Assembly: GCF_028640845.1 (NCBI RefSeq)
Contig: NC_080543.1
Location: forward strand, 8,719,459 to 8,783,458
Length of the DNA stretch: 64,000 bases
DNA from: Ahaetulla prasina
Taxonomy: Eukaryota > Chordata > Lepidosauria > Squamata > Colubridae
Direction: 5' to 3'
Each line of letters begins with the position of its first letter. Position 1 is the first letter of the stretch. Positions 29,838-40,685 of the stretch are shown in pieces. A program made the position numbers and the translations under genes. The notes beneath the pieces were generated by a model. That model made no database searches. It was not told the DNA's origin and saw only the letters and a program-made list of their open reading frames with translations.

Positions 29838-30900
29838 AATAGTGGCCAAAATTGTGGAAACCTTTTGGGAAAAGTGTATTTTTGAGGTTTGATGGCTAAT
29901 AACACCACCTTTTTTCAAGATAATCCTATTCCACTGCTGGAATGGCCTGGAAATAGCCCAGACCTTAACCCAATGGAAAATCTATGGAGCCCACTAAAGG
30001 CATTAGGGCCAGGATACTTACGGGACCGCCTACTGCTACCGAACACCTCCCACCGACCCGTACGCTCACACAGAGAGGGACTTCTCAGGGTGCCGTCCAC
30101 CAAGCAATGTCGGCTGGCGGCCCCCAGGGGAAGGTCCTTCTCCGTGGGGGCTCCTACCCTCTGGAACGAACTTCCCCCTGGACTGCATCAACTGCCTGAC
30201 CTTTGGACCTTTCGCCGCGAGCTGAAGACGTATCTGTTTACTCGCGCAGGACTGGCTTAGGAATTTTAAATTTTAAAGAGTTTTAATTTTAATATTTATA
30301 TTTGATACAAATTTTATGGGGTTTTTAACGGTATAATGTTTTAAATTTTTGCCAAACATATAATAAGTTTTTTAATCTTTTTTTTTATCTGTACATTGTC
30401 ATTGTTTTTTTTTTTGTGGCTGTGAACCGCCCTGAGTCCTTCGGGAGAAGGGCGGTATAAAAATTCAATAAATACTAAATACTAATACTAATACTTGTTA
30501 GTCCGAAGCGACCCAGCAATAAAACCCAGTGAATAGAAGCCATCATTCAATCTTGGTTTCACATGATAACAACTGCAGAACTAAAAGACTTGGTTCAGTC
30601 CACGGGAAGACATTGTAAGGCCATAATTCATGCTAAAGGTTACCCAACTAAATATTAACTGACGTGATAAGTTTTGTATATCTCATTTTTTCTACGTGTT
30701 TCACTTTTCTTCTTTATACTGTAACTGCTATTCTAATAGCAAATCCTTCATAAAAGTTATTGCATTACATTCTTGATTAAATTATCTTTCCATTGTTATA
30801 TAATTTTATGGTATTACTCCAAAAAAAAGTGGTGTTATTAGCTAGGTTTAGAAAATACACTTTTCCCAAAAGGTTTCCACAATTTTGGCCACTACTGTAA
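29838..30900 (+). mobile_element. Tc1/mariner-like element with transposase remnant, split by a LINE end
   Basis: The termini are AGTGGCCAAAATTGTGGAAA and its inverse TTTCCACAATTTTGGCCACT near 30873-30892. On the plus strand the translation EWPGNSPDLNPMENLW (29938-29985) is the DDE-region signature of Tc1 transposases. The frame is cut at 29998 by a LINE 3' end and resumes after 30495. The element is dead. Confidence 0.88.
29999..30495 (+). mobile_element. L2/CR1-type LINE 3' end nested in Tc1-like element
   Basis: The translation GPGYLRDRLLLPNTSHRPVR to FRRELKTYLFTRAGL is the LINE ORF2 C-terminus. It ends ACCGCCCTGAGTCCTTCGGG and GGCGGTATAAA, followed by ATACTA units. It lies inside the Tc1-like transposase, directly after NLW-S. 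Confidence 0.88.
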
Positions 30901-30994
30901 GTCCCTCCCACCTTGAATTCCATTGACTTTTATCAACCGCTAATTTGCTTTAACTATTAGTAGTTCAGATTCTTGTTGAGAGCGTTTCTCGGCT

Positions 30995-31330
30995 AGCTCA
31001 GCCACAGTTGTGTCAGACGCCGTGAGAAGAAACAAGCCAACTTGGTTTTTTTTCCGATAGTGACTTCGTTTATTGGGTCTACTACAAACCGGGTCTCAAT
31101 AAAAGTCGAGGTCTCTCTGTATAAAGTCAACGCTGAGAGCTTCTGCCTCTCAGCCCCTTTTAAACATTCTGCGCTGCTCATGCCCTGCCCCATGGCTGAA
31201 CTGCTCCGTTGATTGGATGCCCAGCTGCTCTCTCCCTCCTCGTCTGACAACCTCAGCTGCCACGTCATCTGCTAAATCCCGGAACTAAAGCAGCTCTTCC
31301 TAACGCCTGGCCCTCATCTCCCTCTATCCT
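30995..31330 (-). mobile_element. Possible LTR-like repeat, unclassified
   Basis: The stretch holds AATAAA-type and TTTTAAA elements, a CCAATCAA box on the minus strand (about 31210) and a pyrimidine-rich end. This is the layout of a minus-strand LTR, but I could not define TG and CA ends or duplications. Confidence 0.3.
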
Positions 31331-31597
31331 GGCCACCAGTGTATTGATTTTTTTCTCATGCTTGCCAAACGCAGATCCCTGCAGCCCTCAAACAAGTCCT
31401 TGATATGTCATTCCTTTGGATCTTTAATTCGGGGCTGCTCTCATGATCCGTATCCCTGTAGCGTTATGTGTCGAGCCGGAGCTGGGCTCAACAGCGTTAG
31501 CATGCAATAAACCTGGAGTCACTTGAACCGCCTTGCTTCCTGATCAACTGCACCTGACAGATCCCTGGTATCAGATAAACGTGGCAATGTCTCTTAC

Positions 31598-31781
31598 CAA
31601 CTAGGACGGTGATGACCTTATTGCTGGCATATTGCTCAATTTCCCGTAGCCATTCGGAAAGGCATCTGAAGGACTCTTCGCAGGTGATGTCATAGGTCAG
31701 GATTAACGCGTTGGCACTGCGATAATAGCTCTGCGTAATGGAACGAAATCTTTCTTGTCCCGCTGTGTCCCAAATCTGCAG
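31598..31781 (-). CDS. RAB30: RAB30 coding exon 3
   Basis: This exon encodes residues 60-120 and the first base of G121. It includes the switch II motif WDTAGQE (63-69) with the catalytic Q68, and the Rab-family stretch SYYRSANALILTYDITCEES, essentially invariant in vertebrate RAB30. The donor is GTTG|GTAAGAG. The acceptor AAACAAAAG|CTG is poor because the usual pyrimidine tract is displaced about 20 bases upstream (CCCCTCTTCTCTTCCC). Phases match exons 2 and 4 exactly. Confidence 0.97.
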
Positions 31782-32589
31782 CTTTTGTTTTTCCCCACAA
31801 CAGGGAAGAGAAGAGGGGGAAAACAAAGGGTTGGGGAACGGAAAAAAAAGAACGTGTTAACATTGACCCCAATAAAACCTGTGTGTCAGTTTTGGAAGGC
31901 AATTTTCTTTTTTGCTTCTTAACTGCCACATATTTTAGCTGGGGAAGTTGGGAGGGGGTTGTTGTTGGAGCGGTAGAAGGTTAGTCATAACAACATTCCG
32001 TATTCAAGGACTTTTGCCTGCGTCTGATGGAGACTGCCTGAAGATTGTATCCAACTGAGTGTGAAGTGTTGATTGGACAATGTGATGAACTTGTGGGTGT
32101 GGGGCAGGGCTGTGAATTGTCAACTGGGTGTGGAAAACCTGGAAGCTTTCAGATTCGGGTTTTCTCTGCTGTGCCAACATGACATCTCTAATAAATTGGA
32201 ACTCAAGCCTCAGAGCTTTATTTCGTTGGGGCTGTTCCTTGGAACCCTGACATTAACCCAAATCTGAAAACTTCCAGGTTTTCCCAGTTGACAGTTCACA
32301 GCCCTACCCCACACCCACAAGTTCATGACATTGTCCATTGTCCTGACACATCCTTCCTAGCCCACAAATCCTCCAGGTGTTCCCATCCATATCAAGTGTC
32401 CGCCTTTATTTCTTTCAAACCTTTTTAAAATTAATATATAAATATATAAAATAGGGGAAAAACGCAAAGAAAAAAGAAAGGGAAAAGGTATTGATAACGG
32501 AGAATATTTAGGAGAATCCAGACGATGGAGAATCTCCACAGACTTTTAGCTATACAATTTAGGGAGGAACAGCCAATGAATGGTGTGGG
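31782..32589. other. RAB30 intron 2 sequence with an inverted repeat
   Basis: Positions 32085-32160 and 32260-32345 are an inverted pair (ATTGTCAACTGGGTGTGGAA against TTTTCCCAGTTGACAGTTCA). They point to a fold-back element of about 300 bases with no clear duplication. The rest is unassigned. Confidence 0.45.
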
Positions 32590-32753
32590 CAGAGGTGGGT
32601 GTCACATAATGTAACAACTGTTTGGCCCAGCACTGAAAATGGGAGCGCACCGCTTCAAAAACATGGCGATATAGGTCGGATTACTGCCCCCACCCGCTGG
32701 TCACAACTACCGGTTCGCTTGAACCGCTCCGAACCGGCAGCTGCCCACCTCTG
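32590..32753. mobile_element. hAT MITE with perfect duplication GGTGTGGG
   Basis: The termini are CAGAGGTGGGTG and CTGCCCACCTCTG. GGTGTGGG lies at 32582-32589 and 32754-32761. It is 164 bases long with no coding content. Confidence 0.87.
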
Positions 32754-32865
32754 GGTGTGGGAGTAGGAATGGATTTCCAGAGAAAAAAAATGGCAGACTA
32801 CAAGAACCAGGAGCACCAATCAGGTGACCCTGAGGACAGAGATAAATCTCCAATAACCCTCTAAA

Positions 32866-33407
32866 ACCGGGGTCTCCAACTTTGGTCCACTTTAAGACTT
32901 GTGGACTTCAACTCCCAGAATTCCTCAGCCAGCAAAGCTGCGACCCCTTTAAGACAATTCCCCACGATGTGGCGACCCCTTCAATACAATTCCCCACGAT
33001 GTGGCGAAATTATTTTCGTTTTGAATTTATCGCGCCTGAAGCCGTATTGGCTAGCAATCTGAACTCTTTGCGATTGCCTTGAGGATGGAGGCATTAAAGC
33101 GGAGACTCCTCCCCTATTAAGTTTATCGCGCCGGAAGCCAGATTAGGCTAGCGATTGGGAGTGATTGCAGCTGGCTTGAGAGGGAGACATCAGAGCAAAG
33201 ATTTCTCTCTTTTTTAATTCATCGCACCTGAAGCCGAATTCGGCTAGCGATTTGAAGAGCCTGCAGCTGGCTTGTGGAGTCAACCATTGGAGCGCAATTC
33301 TTCGACTCGCAAGTATACTTCCCATATTTCCGATGGTCTTAGGCGACCCCTGGCAAATCGCCATTCGACCCCCAATGGGGTCCCGACCCACAGGTTGAGA
33401 ACCGCTG
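32866..33407 (-). mobile_element. Probable SPIN (Space Invaders) hAT element
   Basis: On the minus strand the end reads CAGCGGTTCTCAACCTGTGG, GTCGGGACCCC, GGTCGCCTAAGACCATCGGA. I recognise these as the 5' end of the SPIN family, known for horizontal transfer among tetrapods including squamates. Its other side, GCTGCGACCCCTTTAAGACA with CCCCACGATGTGGC, resembles the SPIN 3' end but lacks the last bases. The 32866-32932 part belongs to another short repeat. Inside, a unit with GATTGGGAGTGATTGCAGC is repeated about three times in decayed form. Confidence 0.7.
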
Positions 33408-33412
33408 CTTTA

Positions 33413-34036
33413 AGGTTTATTCTCTAAAGGTTTTAGCTGGATGAATTCTGCATCCTTTTATCTGGCCTCTCTTTTTTAAAGTTTTTTCTTTTTAAAAAAA
33501 GAACAATTGGGCACTAATGCTGATTTTGGCTGTTTGTTTGTTTGTTTGTTTTATTTGACAGAATTTTAATAACTTGATTTTCATTTTCTTGGAGAAAGAG
33601 AAAAGTTTCACTATACAATGAATTCGGCAAATCCCTAGATTAAGAGTTTCCAGAGCTACGGGCCAATATGGTTAATAAATGAGAGCCAACATCAACCACT
33701 TAAAAGTGAAGTTTCATTATGGAGAGTCATTTAAAGTAATGTATACCGTACATGCAAACTATTTTATTTCCCAAGCTGCAAACTATTTTTTTTTCCCCAA
33801 GCAAGAAGAAGATTGCCTTTCTTTTTAAACAATAACTGTTGTTCTCTGGCCATTAGCCTTCCATCAGATGTGCCTGTATGAAAATTGCGGGATTTGCTAT
33901 TTTACAGAACATTCCTGCATGTCTTATCCTGGCCTCTTAACTATAAATTACACTGGACTGTAGAGTAAATCAATGGAGCAGTAGACAAGCTGACTACGAA
34001 TACCTGATATCCAAGCTGGGTATGCAACTAACTAAT
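33413..34036. other. RAB30 intron 2 sequence, unassigned
   Basis: A/T-rich with no repeat ends or exons seen; a short TTTG run lies near 33530-33550. Confidence 0.35.
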
Positions 34037-34041
34037 AATAT

Positions 34042-34637
34042 TGTTCTGACCTAGGCTTCCTTAGAAATTAAACAGCACAAACTTAATCCTGACAAACCTC
34101 TTTAATTCCTATGGCTGTAAATTACTTTCATTTACAGTCTTTCAAAGGAAGGTTATCAACACCCACCTATCTCACGTGGAACGCTGCCAGCGAGATAATT
34201 TCCAGATGCAGGGCAAGGCCAAACTTGGCACAGAGTTACAAGCAGAAGTTTCAAATCTCGAATAGGCCAGATGAACTAATCGCTTCCCGCAAAAGCTCAC
34301 ATCCCATTCGCTTTTATGTCTTATTGGAGGGGCCAGTCATCTCCAAGCTTTCCTCCCAAGTCGACCCTGTTTCCTTAATTGTTCCTATCTCCTGGCAGCT
34401 CTGCGCATGCACACACTGGGAACAGGCTCACGCTGTTCTTCTGCCTCGCTGATGTCAGACTCTGGAGACTCCCGAGGCAGCAAAGAACTACCAGATGGCC
34501 TTGGCCCCCTCTCTGCTTCCGACTCAGAGCCCTCGTCCAAGCCTTCCCCAGATTCCAGAACTGGCCCACATTCCTCCTCAGCCTCCTCACTGTCCGAACC
34601 TGCTGCCAGCTCTGCTGGCCACTGTTGGGCCACAACA
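34042..34637 (-). mobile_element. Solo LTR, family B, perfect duplication AATAT
   Basis: The plus-strand ends are TGTTCTGACCTAGGC and GGGCCACAACA, with AATAT at 34037-34041 and 34638-34642. The minus strand carries a CATAAAAG box near 34317. It matches 18084-18707. It is a solo LTR in RAB30 intron 2. Confidence 0.88.
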
Positions 34638-34659
34638 AATATATCCTCATCTTTTAACC

Positions 34660-35197
34660 CAGGGGTGGACAACTATGGCCCCTTTAAGACTTGGGGCCTT
34701 CAACTCCCAGAATTCCTGAGCTAGCAATGGTAAACTATGGCCCCTTTAAGACATGTGGGCTTCAACTCCCAGAAATAACTCAAAAGTGCCGAACACACAC
34801 ACAATATAATACTCCTCCTTCATGTTGTGTCCTCCTTCGCCTCCGTCCGAGTGATGGCTTAATTAGCCAGCACTATCAGCTCTGGCAGCAGAATAGCCAG
34901 CGTCTGCCAAGAGCCTCCGTTATCTTCCACGACACTGCTGAGTCACTCAGAAACAAACTTCAGCTCTTAATCAATGGATTTGCCTGTTACAAAGAGACAC
35001 AGCAGCTCTCGCTGTCTTTTATATCCTGGGGGCGCAGATACAACACTTCCTCTTATTTTTCCCACAACAGCCACCCTATGATGTGAATTGGACTGACAGA
35101 GAGAGAGAGAAACTGACTGGCCCAAAGTCATCCAGCTGGCTTTCCTGGCTAAGGCTGGATTTGAATTCATGACCCTCATGCCTTAACCCCTATAACC
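34660..35197. other. Short dispersed repeats and a possible further LTR
   Basis: Two copies of AACTATGGCCCCTTTAAGAC with CTTCAACTCCCAGAA stand at about 34670 and 34732, about 62 bases apart. From 34824 to 35075 a TGTTGTGTCC to CCCACAACA segment with TTTATATCC resembles an LTR, but its flanks do not match. Confidence 0.45.
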
Positions 35198-36752
35198 ATG
35201 ATGGCGAAACTATGGCACGAGTGCCAGAAGTGGCACGCAGAGCCATTTTTCCAGGCATGCGAGCTGTCGCCCAACTCACCTGCAGCTACGCATGTGTCTG
35301 TGCCCCAGCTGGTGTTCGGGCCTCCAGTGCGCATGTGCGCAATTCAGGGGACCCAGCTGATCTTCGGAGCTCTCCTGCACATGCACGTTTGTGCATACGC
35401 ACAAGAGTACTGGTGCATAGCCCGCACATGTGAAGATGGCGTTTGCGCATGTGCATTGCACGCACGAAAACCTGTTCTGTCTCCTTCCCCACTTCAGACC
35501 CACGAGCTGGCCTTCAGCCAGTGGATTCACGGCTCTTATCAGTCCCGGCAGAGAAATCGCAGCTGCCTGCCAAAGTTCAAACAAATGACTCACGTAGCAA
35601 GACTTTCAGCTCTTTTTGAAACGGATCAGCTAAACTTTGCTTCCCGTGGAGTGAGAGCAGTCCCAAAGCTCCTTATATATCCTGTGGGGTGGGGCTCCTG
35701 CCCCACCCTTCCTTTTGATGACGCCGCCTCTCTAATCTTCTGAAGCGCGGGTCAAGCCAAGCTTGATTATTATTATTATCAGCTGGGTCTGAAGGCGTAG
35801 CCTGGGGAAGGGAGGAATCAGTGGATGACGGCCTCATTACATCCTTCGACTGGTCTGGTTCTGGCTCCTGGAACCGGGCCAAAGGTATCAGAGCTCCCGA
35901 GGTAAGCCTTATTGGCCCTTCCCCCTCACTTTCTGAGTCACTTTCGGGCATGGGGCCAGGTTCGGGGGCTGGAGTCACAACAAAACCACACCCATGCACA
36001 GATGGTGCAATTGCGAGCGCAGCACACAGTGGGGCGCGCACGTGAAAGCCGTGCACATGCACAGATGGTGTGGTTGTGCACGTAGCGCATGGTGGAGGAG
36101 CTGCACATTAGTGTCGTGTCCCACTCCTCCGCTGACGGCCAGGTCAGGGAAATCCGAATCAGGCTTGCCTCTGCAGCTCTGCCCAAAGTCCTAGCAAAGT
36201 CCTCAGAACAGGCAGGAGACCAGTAAGTGACTTCAGCAAGATAAGTTCGACTTTGCCTGACTCAGAGACTGCCAGAAAGCAGATCCTTTATATAGGCCAT
36301 GGGGTGTGGCTCCATGACTCAGCACTCATTAAGGCCTGCCCCTCCCTTCCTTCTGTTGCCTCCGCCTATCCAATCTTCTGATGCGAGGGTCACTCCAATC
36401 AGCTGTTGGAAGTAAACTTTCCTCAGGCTCACATGCTGTGGAGAAGGGGGAGGGGTCTAGCTGCTCCGTTTGCCTGGGCATGGAGCCAGGGCTGGGGCCG
36501 GGGGATGCTCCCTCCTCTGCAGCCTGCTTGGGCATGGAGCCAGGGCTGGGACCGGGAGGTGCCCCCTCCTCTGCAGCTTGTCTGGGCATGGAGCCAGAAC
36601 TGGGGCCGGGAGGCATACATTCCTCCGTGTTCGGGAGCAGATAAGCAGACCCCGGCTGCGGTGAGAGCGGACAAGACACAACAATTAGCACAGATGGCAC
36701 GCGTATGCGCGGAGCACATACCTTTTTCGGCACTCGGTGAGTAAAAGGTTCG
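35198..36752 (+). mobile_element. hAT family D element carrying nested LTRs
   Basis: The left end is CATGATGGCGAAACTATGGC and the right end GTAAAAGGTTCGCCACCCCTG, with CCCTATA on both outer sides. The interior has been filled by an LTR-like block (about 35540-35985, minus strand, TATATATCC-type box at about 35675) and the solo LTR at 36112-36683. Confidence 0.7.
36112..36683 (-). mobile_element. Solo LTR, family A, duplication ATTAG
   Basis: The plus-strand ends are TGTCGTGTCCCACTCC and GACAAGACACAACA, with ATTAG at 36107-36111 and 36684-36688. The TATATAAAGG box is on the minus strand near 36286-36295. An internal proline-rich-coding unit of about 60 bases (GGGCATGGAGCCAGGGCTGG) is present three times, at about 36476, 36530 and 36584. 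Confidence 0.9.
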
Positions 36753-37364
36753 CCACCCCTGCCCTATAGACCAAACTGGTCTGGAACTCTCAAACCACAT
36801 AAACGGTTTTTAATACGATTTTCAGCAATTCTGCCTGAGCGAAGAGGCTATTAATTCAGCTTTGCTGGTGAAGTGCTGAGGGCAGCCCTTGGCTTTAGCA
36901 GGAGAACCAAAAACCAATTTAAAAGCAACTCGATTCCTACTGAAGGAAAACAACCACAGATGCTAAACTGCATGCCGAGCCAAGCCTAGCTGAAACCATC
37001 ATGAAGTCAGCAGTAAATGGATCCTTCTGCTTAAGGGAGCCTATCCAAAACGGGTCCCTTCCAGATGCTTTGGGACTTTGGAGGGGGGGGGGGGAAAGAC
37101 ACGCTTTGGGATGGAAAGAATTGACTCCTTCTGTTAAGCTCCAAAAATTATCACAGCAGCTTACATGAGCCAGAAGAAACAAAACTACCCTCGCCCTTGC
37201 TTATATTCTAAAAGACACAAGACCAAAGGAAATAAGAGACGATGAAGGAAGAGAAAAACACACATTTTGAAGATCGGTTTTGAAAGTGGCAAAGTATCCT
37301 AAAATAATCAGCTTGAAAAGGCAAAGAGAATAAAGCAACAATCTCCATCAATTCATTCCTTCCT

Positions 37365-38240
37365 TTTTCTTTTTCTTCCTTCCTTCCTTCCTTCCTACTT
37401 TCTTTCTTTCTCTTTCTTTCTTTTTTTTCTTTTCTTTCTTTCTTCCTTCCTTCACCTTTCTCATGCAACTGATCATCCCACATTTCCTTCTTTCCTTCCT
37501 TCCTTCCTTCCTTCCTTCCTTCCTTCCTTCCTTCCTTCCTTCCTTCCTGGGCCTCTCTGTTGCAACTGATCATCCCACAATTCCTTCCTTCCTTCCTTCC
37601 TTCCTTCCTGGGCTTCTCTGTTGCAACTGATCATCCCACAATTCATTCCTTCCTTCCTTCCTTCCTTCCTTCCTTCCTTCCTGGGCCTCTCTGTTGCAAC
37701 TGATCATCCCACAATTCCTTCCTTCCTTCCTTCCTTCCTTCCTTCCTTCCTTCCTTCCTTCCTTCCTTCCTTCCTTCCTTCCTTCCTTCCTGGGCCTCTC
37801 TGTTGCAACTGATCATCCCACAATTCCTTCCTTCCTTCCTTCCTTCCTGGGCTTCTCTGTTGCAACTGATCATCCCACAATTCCTTCCTTCCTTCCTTCC
37901 TTCCTTCCTTCCTGGGCCTCTCTGTTGCAACTGATCATCCCACAATTCCTTCCTTCCTTCCTTCCTTCCTTCCTTCCTTCCTTCCTTCCTTCCTTCCTTC
38001 CTTCCTGGGCTTCTCTGTTGCAACTGATCATCCCACAATTCCTTCCTTCCTTCCTTCCTTCCTGGGCCTCTCTGTTGCAACTGATCATCCCACAATTCCT
38101 TCCTTCCTTCCTTCCTTCCTTCCTTCCTTCCTTCCTTCCTTCCTGCCTTCCTTCCTTCGTCTCTCTGTCTTTCTTTCTTTCTTTCCTTCCTTCTTTCCTT
38201 CCTTCCTTCCTTCCTTCCTTTCATTCCTCTCTATCTTTTC
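37365..38240. repeat. Composite (TTCC)n minisatellite with a conserved 37-bp spacer
   Basis: Runs of TTCC alternate with a near-identical spacer that contains TTGCAACTGATCATCCCACA. Spacers begin (TGGGC) at 37549, 37609, 37682, 37790, 37848, 37913, 38006 and 38064, and a diverged ninth lies at about 37461. The spacers come in two alleles (GGGCCTC and GGGCTTC). Both strands give long open frames by chance. It lies in RAB30 intron 2, about 360 bases downstream, in RAB30 sense, of the coding exon at 38597. Confidence 0.95.
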
Positions 38241-38285
38241 TTCCTCCCTCCTTCCAGTGTTCCAATAGTTGAGGGGCTGCCACAA

Positions 38286-38480
38286 AGATGAGGGGGTCAA
38301 CTTATTCTCCAAAGCACCTGAGGGCAGGAGAAGCAGCAATGGATGGAAACTAATCAAGGAGAGAAGCAACCTAGAACTAAGGAGAAATTCCCCAACAATT
38401 AATCAATGGAACAACTTGCCTCTAGATATTGTGGATTCTCCATCACTGGAAGTTTTAAAGAAGGGATTAGTTTGGGGACC
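38286..38480 (+). mobile_element. CR1 LINE 3' region fragment
   Basis: It reads TATTCTCCAAAGCACCTGAG, AGAAGCAACCTAGAACTAAG, ATTGTGGATTCTCCATCACT. It is truncated before the CR1 end. It is adjacent to the TTCC array. Confidence 0.75.
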
Positions 38481-38596
38481 AAGTTCCACATGGGAAGCAT
38501 ATCGTGTTTCCTTTAAGTTGTCCTCAGTTGCAACGCACACTTTTGGAACATGAACGGATTCTAAGATTAGGGCAGGAAAGTTAAACAACATCTTAC

Positions 38597-38680
38597 CTTT
38601 ACTTTCTCACCATTTATCTCCACCGTCTTAATCATAAAGTCAACCCCGATGGTGGCTCCTTGGCCTGGTGGGAAAAGTCC
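38597..38680 (-). CDS. RAB30: RAB30 coding exon 2
   Basis: This exon encodes residues 32-59 in phase 0 at both ends. It contains the switch I segment GQGATIGVDF (37-46) with T41, and the RAB30-typical EINGEKVK. The acceptor is TTTTGTTAAG|GGA and the donor GTAAAG|GTAAGA. The 84-base length agrees with the known exon. Confidence 0.97.
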
Positions 38681-38778
38681 CTTAACAAAAAAGGAAAATA
38701 AAAATATTCAGACAACACGTTCAGCTCTGGACATCGTTTGCCACGCCATTATTGTTTCAGATTTGGATTAGCCCACTA

Positions 38779-39166
38779 CAGACAGTCCTCGACTTACAAA
38801 CCATTCATTTAGCAACGGTTAGAACGGCACCCAAAAAAAAGTCACAACTCGCAACTTATCCTCTCACTTAACATCCATCGGAACAGCTGCATGGTCGTGG
38901 GATCAAAATTTGGCAGGCAACCAACCAGCCTATGTCAGGCTTCGAAGGGAAAGAGCGATTGAAATGTGAAGTCCAGACGGTAACAAGAAACTATCATGGG
39001 AGCCAAGGACGTTTCAGCAGGTGTCTGTCAGAGTCGTGGAGGTTTTCCCATAACAACACCTGGGCACCTAATTGGACAATGTGACCTGCACTAATGGGGG
39101 GGAGGAGTCTCACTTAACAACAGAAATTGGGGGGCTCAATTGTGGCTGTAAGTCGAGAACTACTTG
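38779..39166 (+). mobile_element. Tigger/pogo-like element with TA duplication
   Basis: The ends are CAGACAGTCCTCGACTTAC and GTAAGTCGAGAACTACTTG, with TA on both sides. The interior from about 38930 to 39100 differs from the other copies and may be an insertion. Confidence 0.75.
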
Positions 39167-39573
39167 TAGATTGTCTTAGGTAGAAGGAAAAAGGGGGAGA
39201 AACAGATCAAAGTTCTAAAACCTGCTCACGTTTGTATGTTCAGCTCATTCACCAACTAGCACTAAAATAGCCAAGTCATAATCGAAAGCATTTTCCACCC
39301 CCATCTCGTTTCAGACTGTTGGCACCGGAGTTTCCCAGAATCATTGTATACCTGGAGCCCGATCTATCAATGTTTTAAAAGGCCCTAAAACCCATTCTGT
39401 CTGCGGGAGGCTGCGTGAAGCTGGTTTAAGTATTAATTCTCCCTGCAGAAATGCCTTGTTGTTTCCATATGGGTTTTAAGGATCGCTTTCGACCTTATGA
39501 GGCATCAAGGGGATTGGAGCCTCTGTATTTCAGCGGTGATCTCCAAATGGATTTGAGCGAGCAACTGAGTTAA

Positions 39574-40456
39574 TTATTGATGCGGGGATGTATATTGCTT
39601 TGGATGGCGGCTCAAAAATAAAACAATGATTACTGCTGCTGAAGTGTCACTTTGGTGTGGTAGACAAGAGTGTACACATGGGAGCTGACTCCCAAGCTGT
39701 CTTGCCCCCCCCCCCCCCGTCGGAGCCTGATCGAGGGCTTTGGAGGAATGTGGGGAGTCAGCCCAGGGCCCTTCAGGATTGTAGGCAGGGAGTAACGGGG
39801 GCAGGATGTCCAAGAGACGGCAAGCAATGAACATGAGAAGCGACAGAGCTCAGGCGATGAGTAAGGACCGCCCCGCTCCTGATCCCCAAGCATGGAGTGA
39901 AGGCGGGAACAGCGCAGGCCGACCCAATGACTCGGGAGGAGAGCGCCTCATCCCTCTTCACAAGGCACACCTGGGGACTGAGCTTTTAAGGAGACACTGT
40001 GGGGAGGGGCATTTGTCAGGAAAAACGCCGAATTCATGGAGTGTTGTGTGCCGTGGCCGACGTTTGGAGTTTCCCGGACGTCTTGCTTCATTTTTTTTTT
40101 TCATTATTTTTTTTTGAATTTATATCCCGCCCTTCTCCGAAGACTCAGGGCGGCTTACATTGTGTAAGGCAATAGTCTCATCCTATTTGTATATTTATAT
40201 ACAAAGTCAATTTCTTGCTCCCTGGGTTAATTGCCTTGTTCCTTTGCTTCCTGGACTCATTGTCTTATTCCCTTGCCCAGCTGGATTTCTTGCTTTGCAG
40301 CCATTGTGCTCACAGCGTTGTGCTGGACTACTTGCGGGCAGAGGCTGCTGGAGAGGTGTGTGTGTGTGTGTATATGTGTATGATCACTTTGCTCTGGGAC
40401 TTGCCATCAATGTGGGAGCTTTTGGGGGAAAAGTTGGAGCAATAAAGGGGCTATTT
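39574..40456 (+). mobile_element. Possible LTR, interrupted by a SINE/LINE tail
   Basis: It has GAGCTTTTAAGGAGACACTG, a pyrimidine/GC-rich section and AATAAAGG at about 40441, in the order expected of an LTR. An inverted LINE-type tail (40090-40210, GCCCTTCTCCGAAGACTCAG) interrupts it. The ends are not defined. Confidence 0.35.
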
Positions 40457-40677
40457 CAGTGGTGAAATTCAAAATTTTTTTACTACTGGTTCTGTGGGCG
40501 TGGCTTGGTGGGCGTGGTGTGGCTTGTGGGTGTGGCAGGGGAAGGATATTGCAAAATCTCCATTCCCACCTCACTCTGGAGCCAGCCAGAGGAAGTATCT
40601 GCTGGTTCTCCGAACTACTCAAAATTTCCGCTGCCAGTATTCCAGAACTTGTCAGAACCTGCTGGATTTCACCCCTG
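40457..40677 (+). mobile_element. hAT MITE, family B
   Basis: The ends are CAGTGGTGAAATTC and GGATTTCACCCCTG, with flanks GGCTATTT (40449-40456) and GGCCATTT (40678-40685). Confidence 0.85.
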
Positions 40678-40685
40678 GGCCATTT

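Noticed and set aside
37661..38088. CRISPR-like array (regularly repeated 37-bp unit)
   Set aside because: The intervening sequences are all TTCC runs rather than unique spacers, and the genome is a vertebrate.
37643..38272. Open frames of about 190 residues on both strands (KEGR and PSFL repeats)
   Set aside because: Products of the TTCC composite minisatellite; no start context, domain or splice sites.
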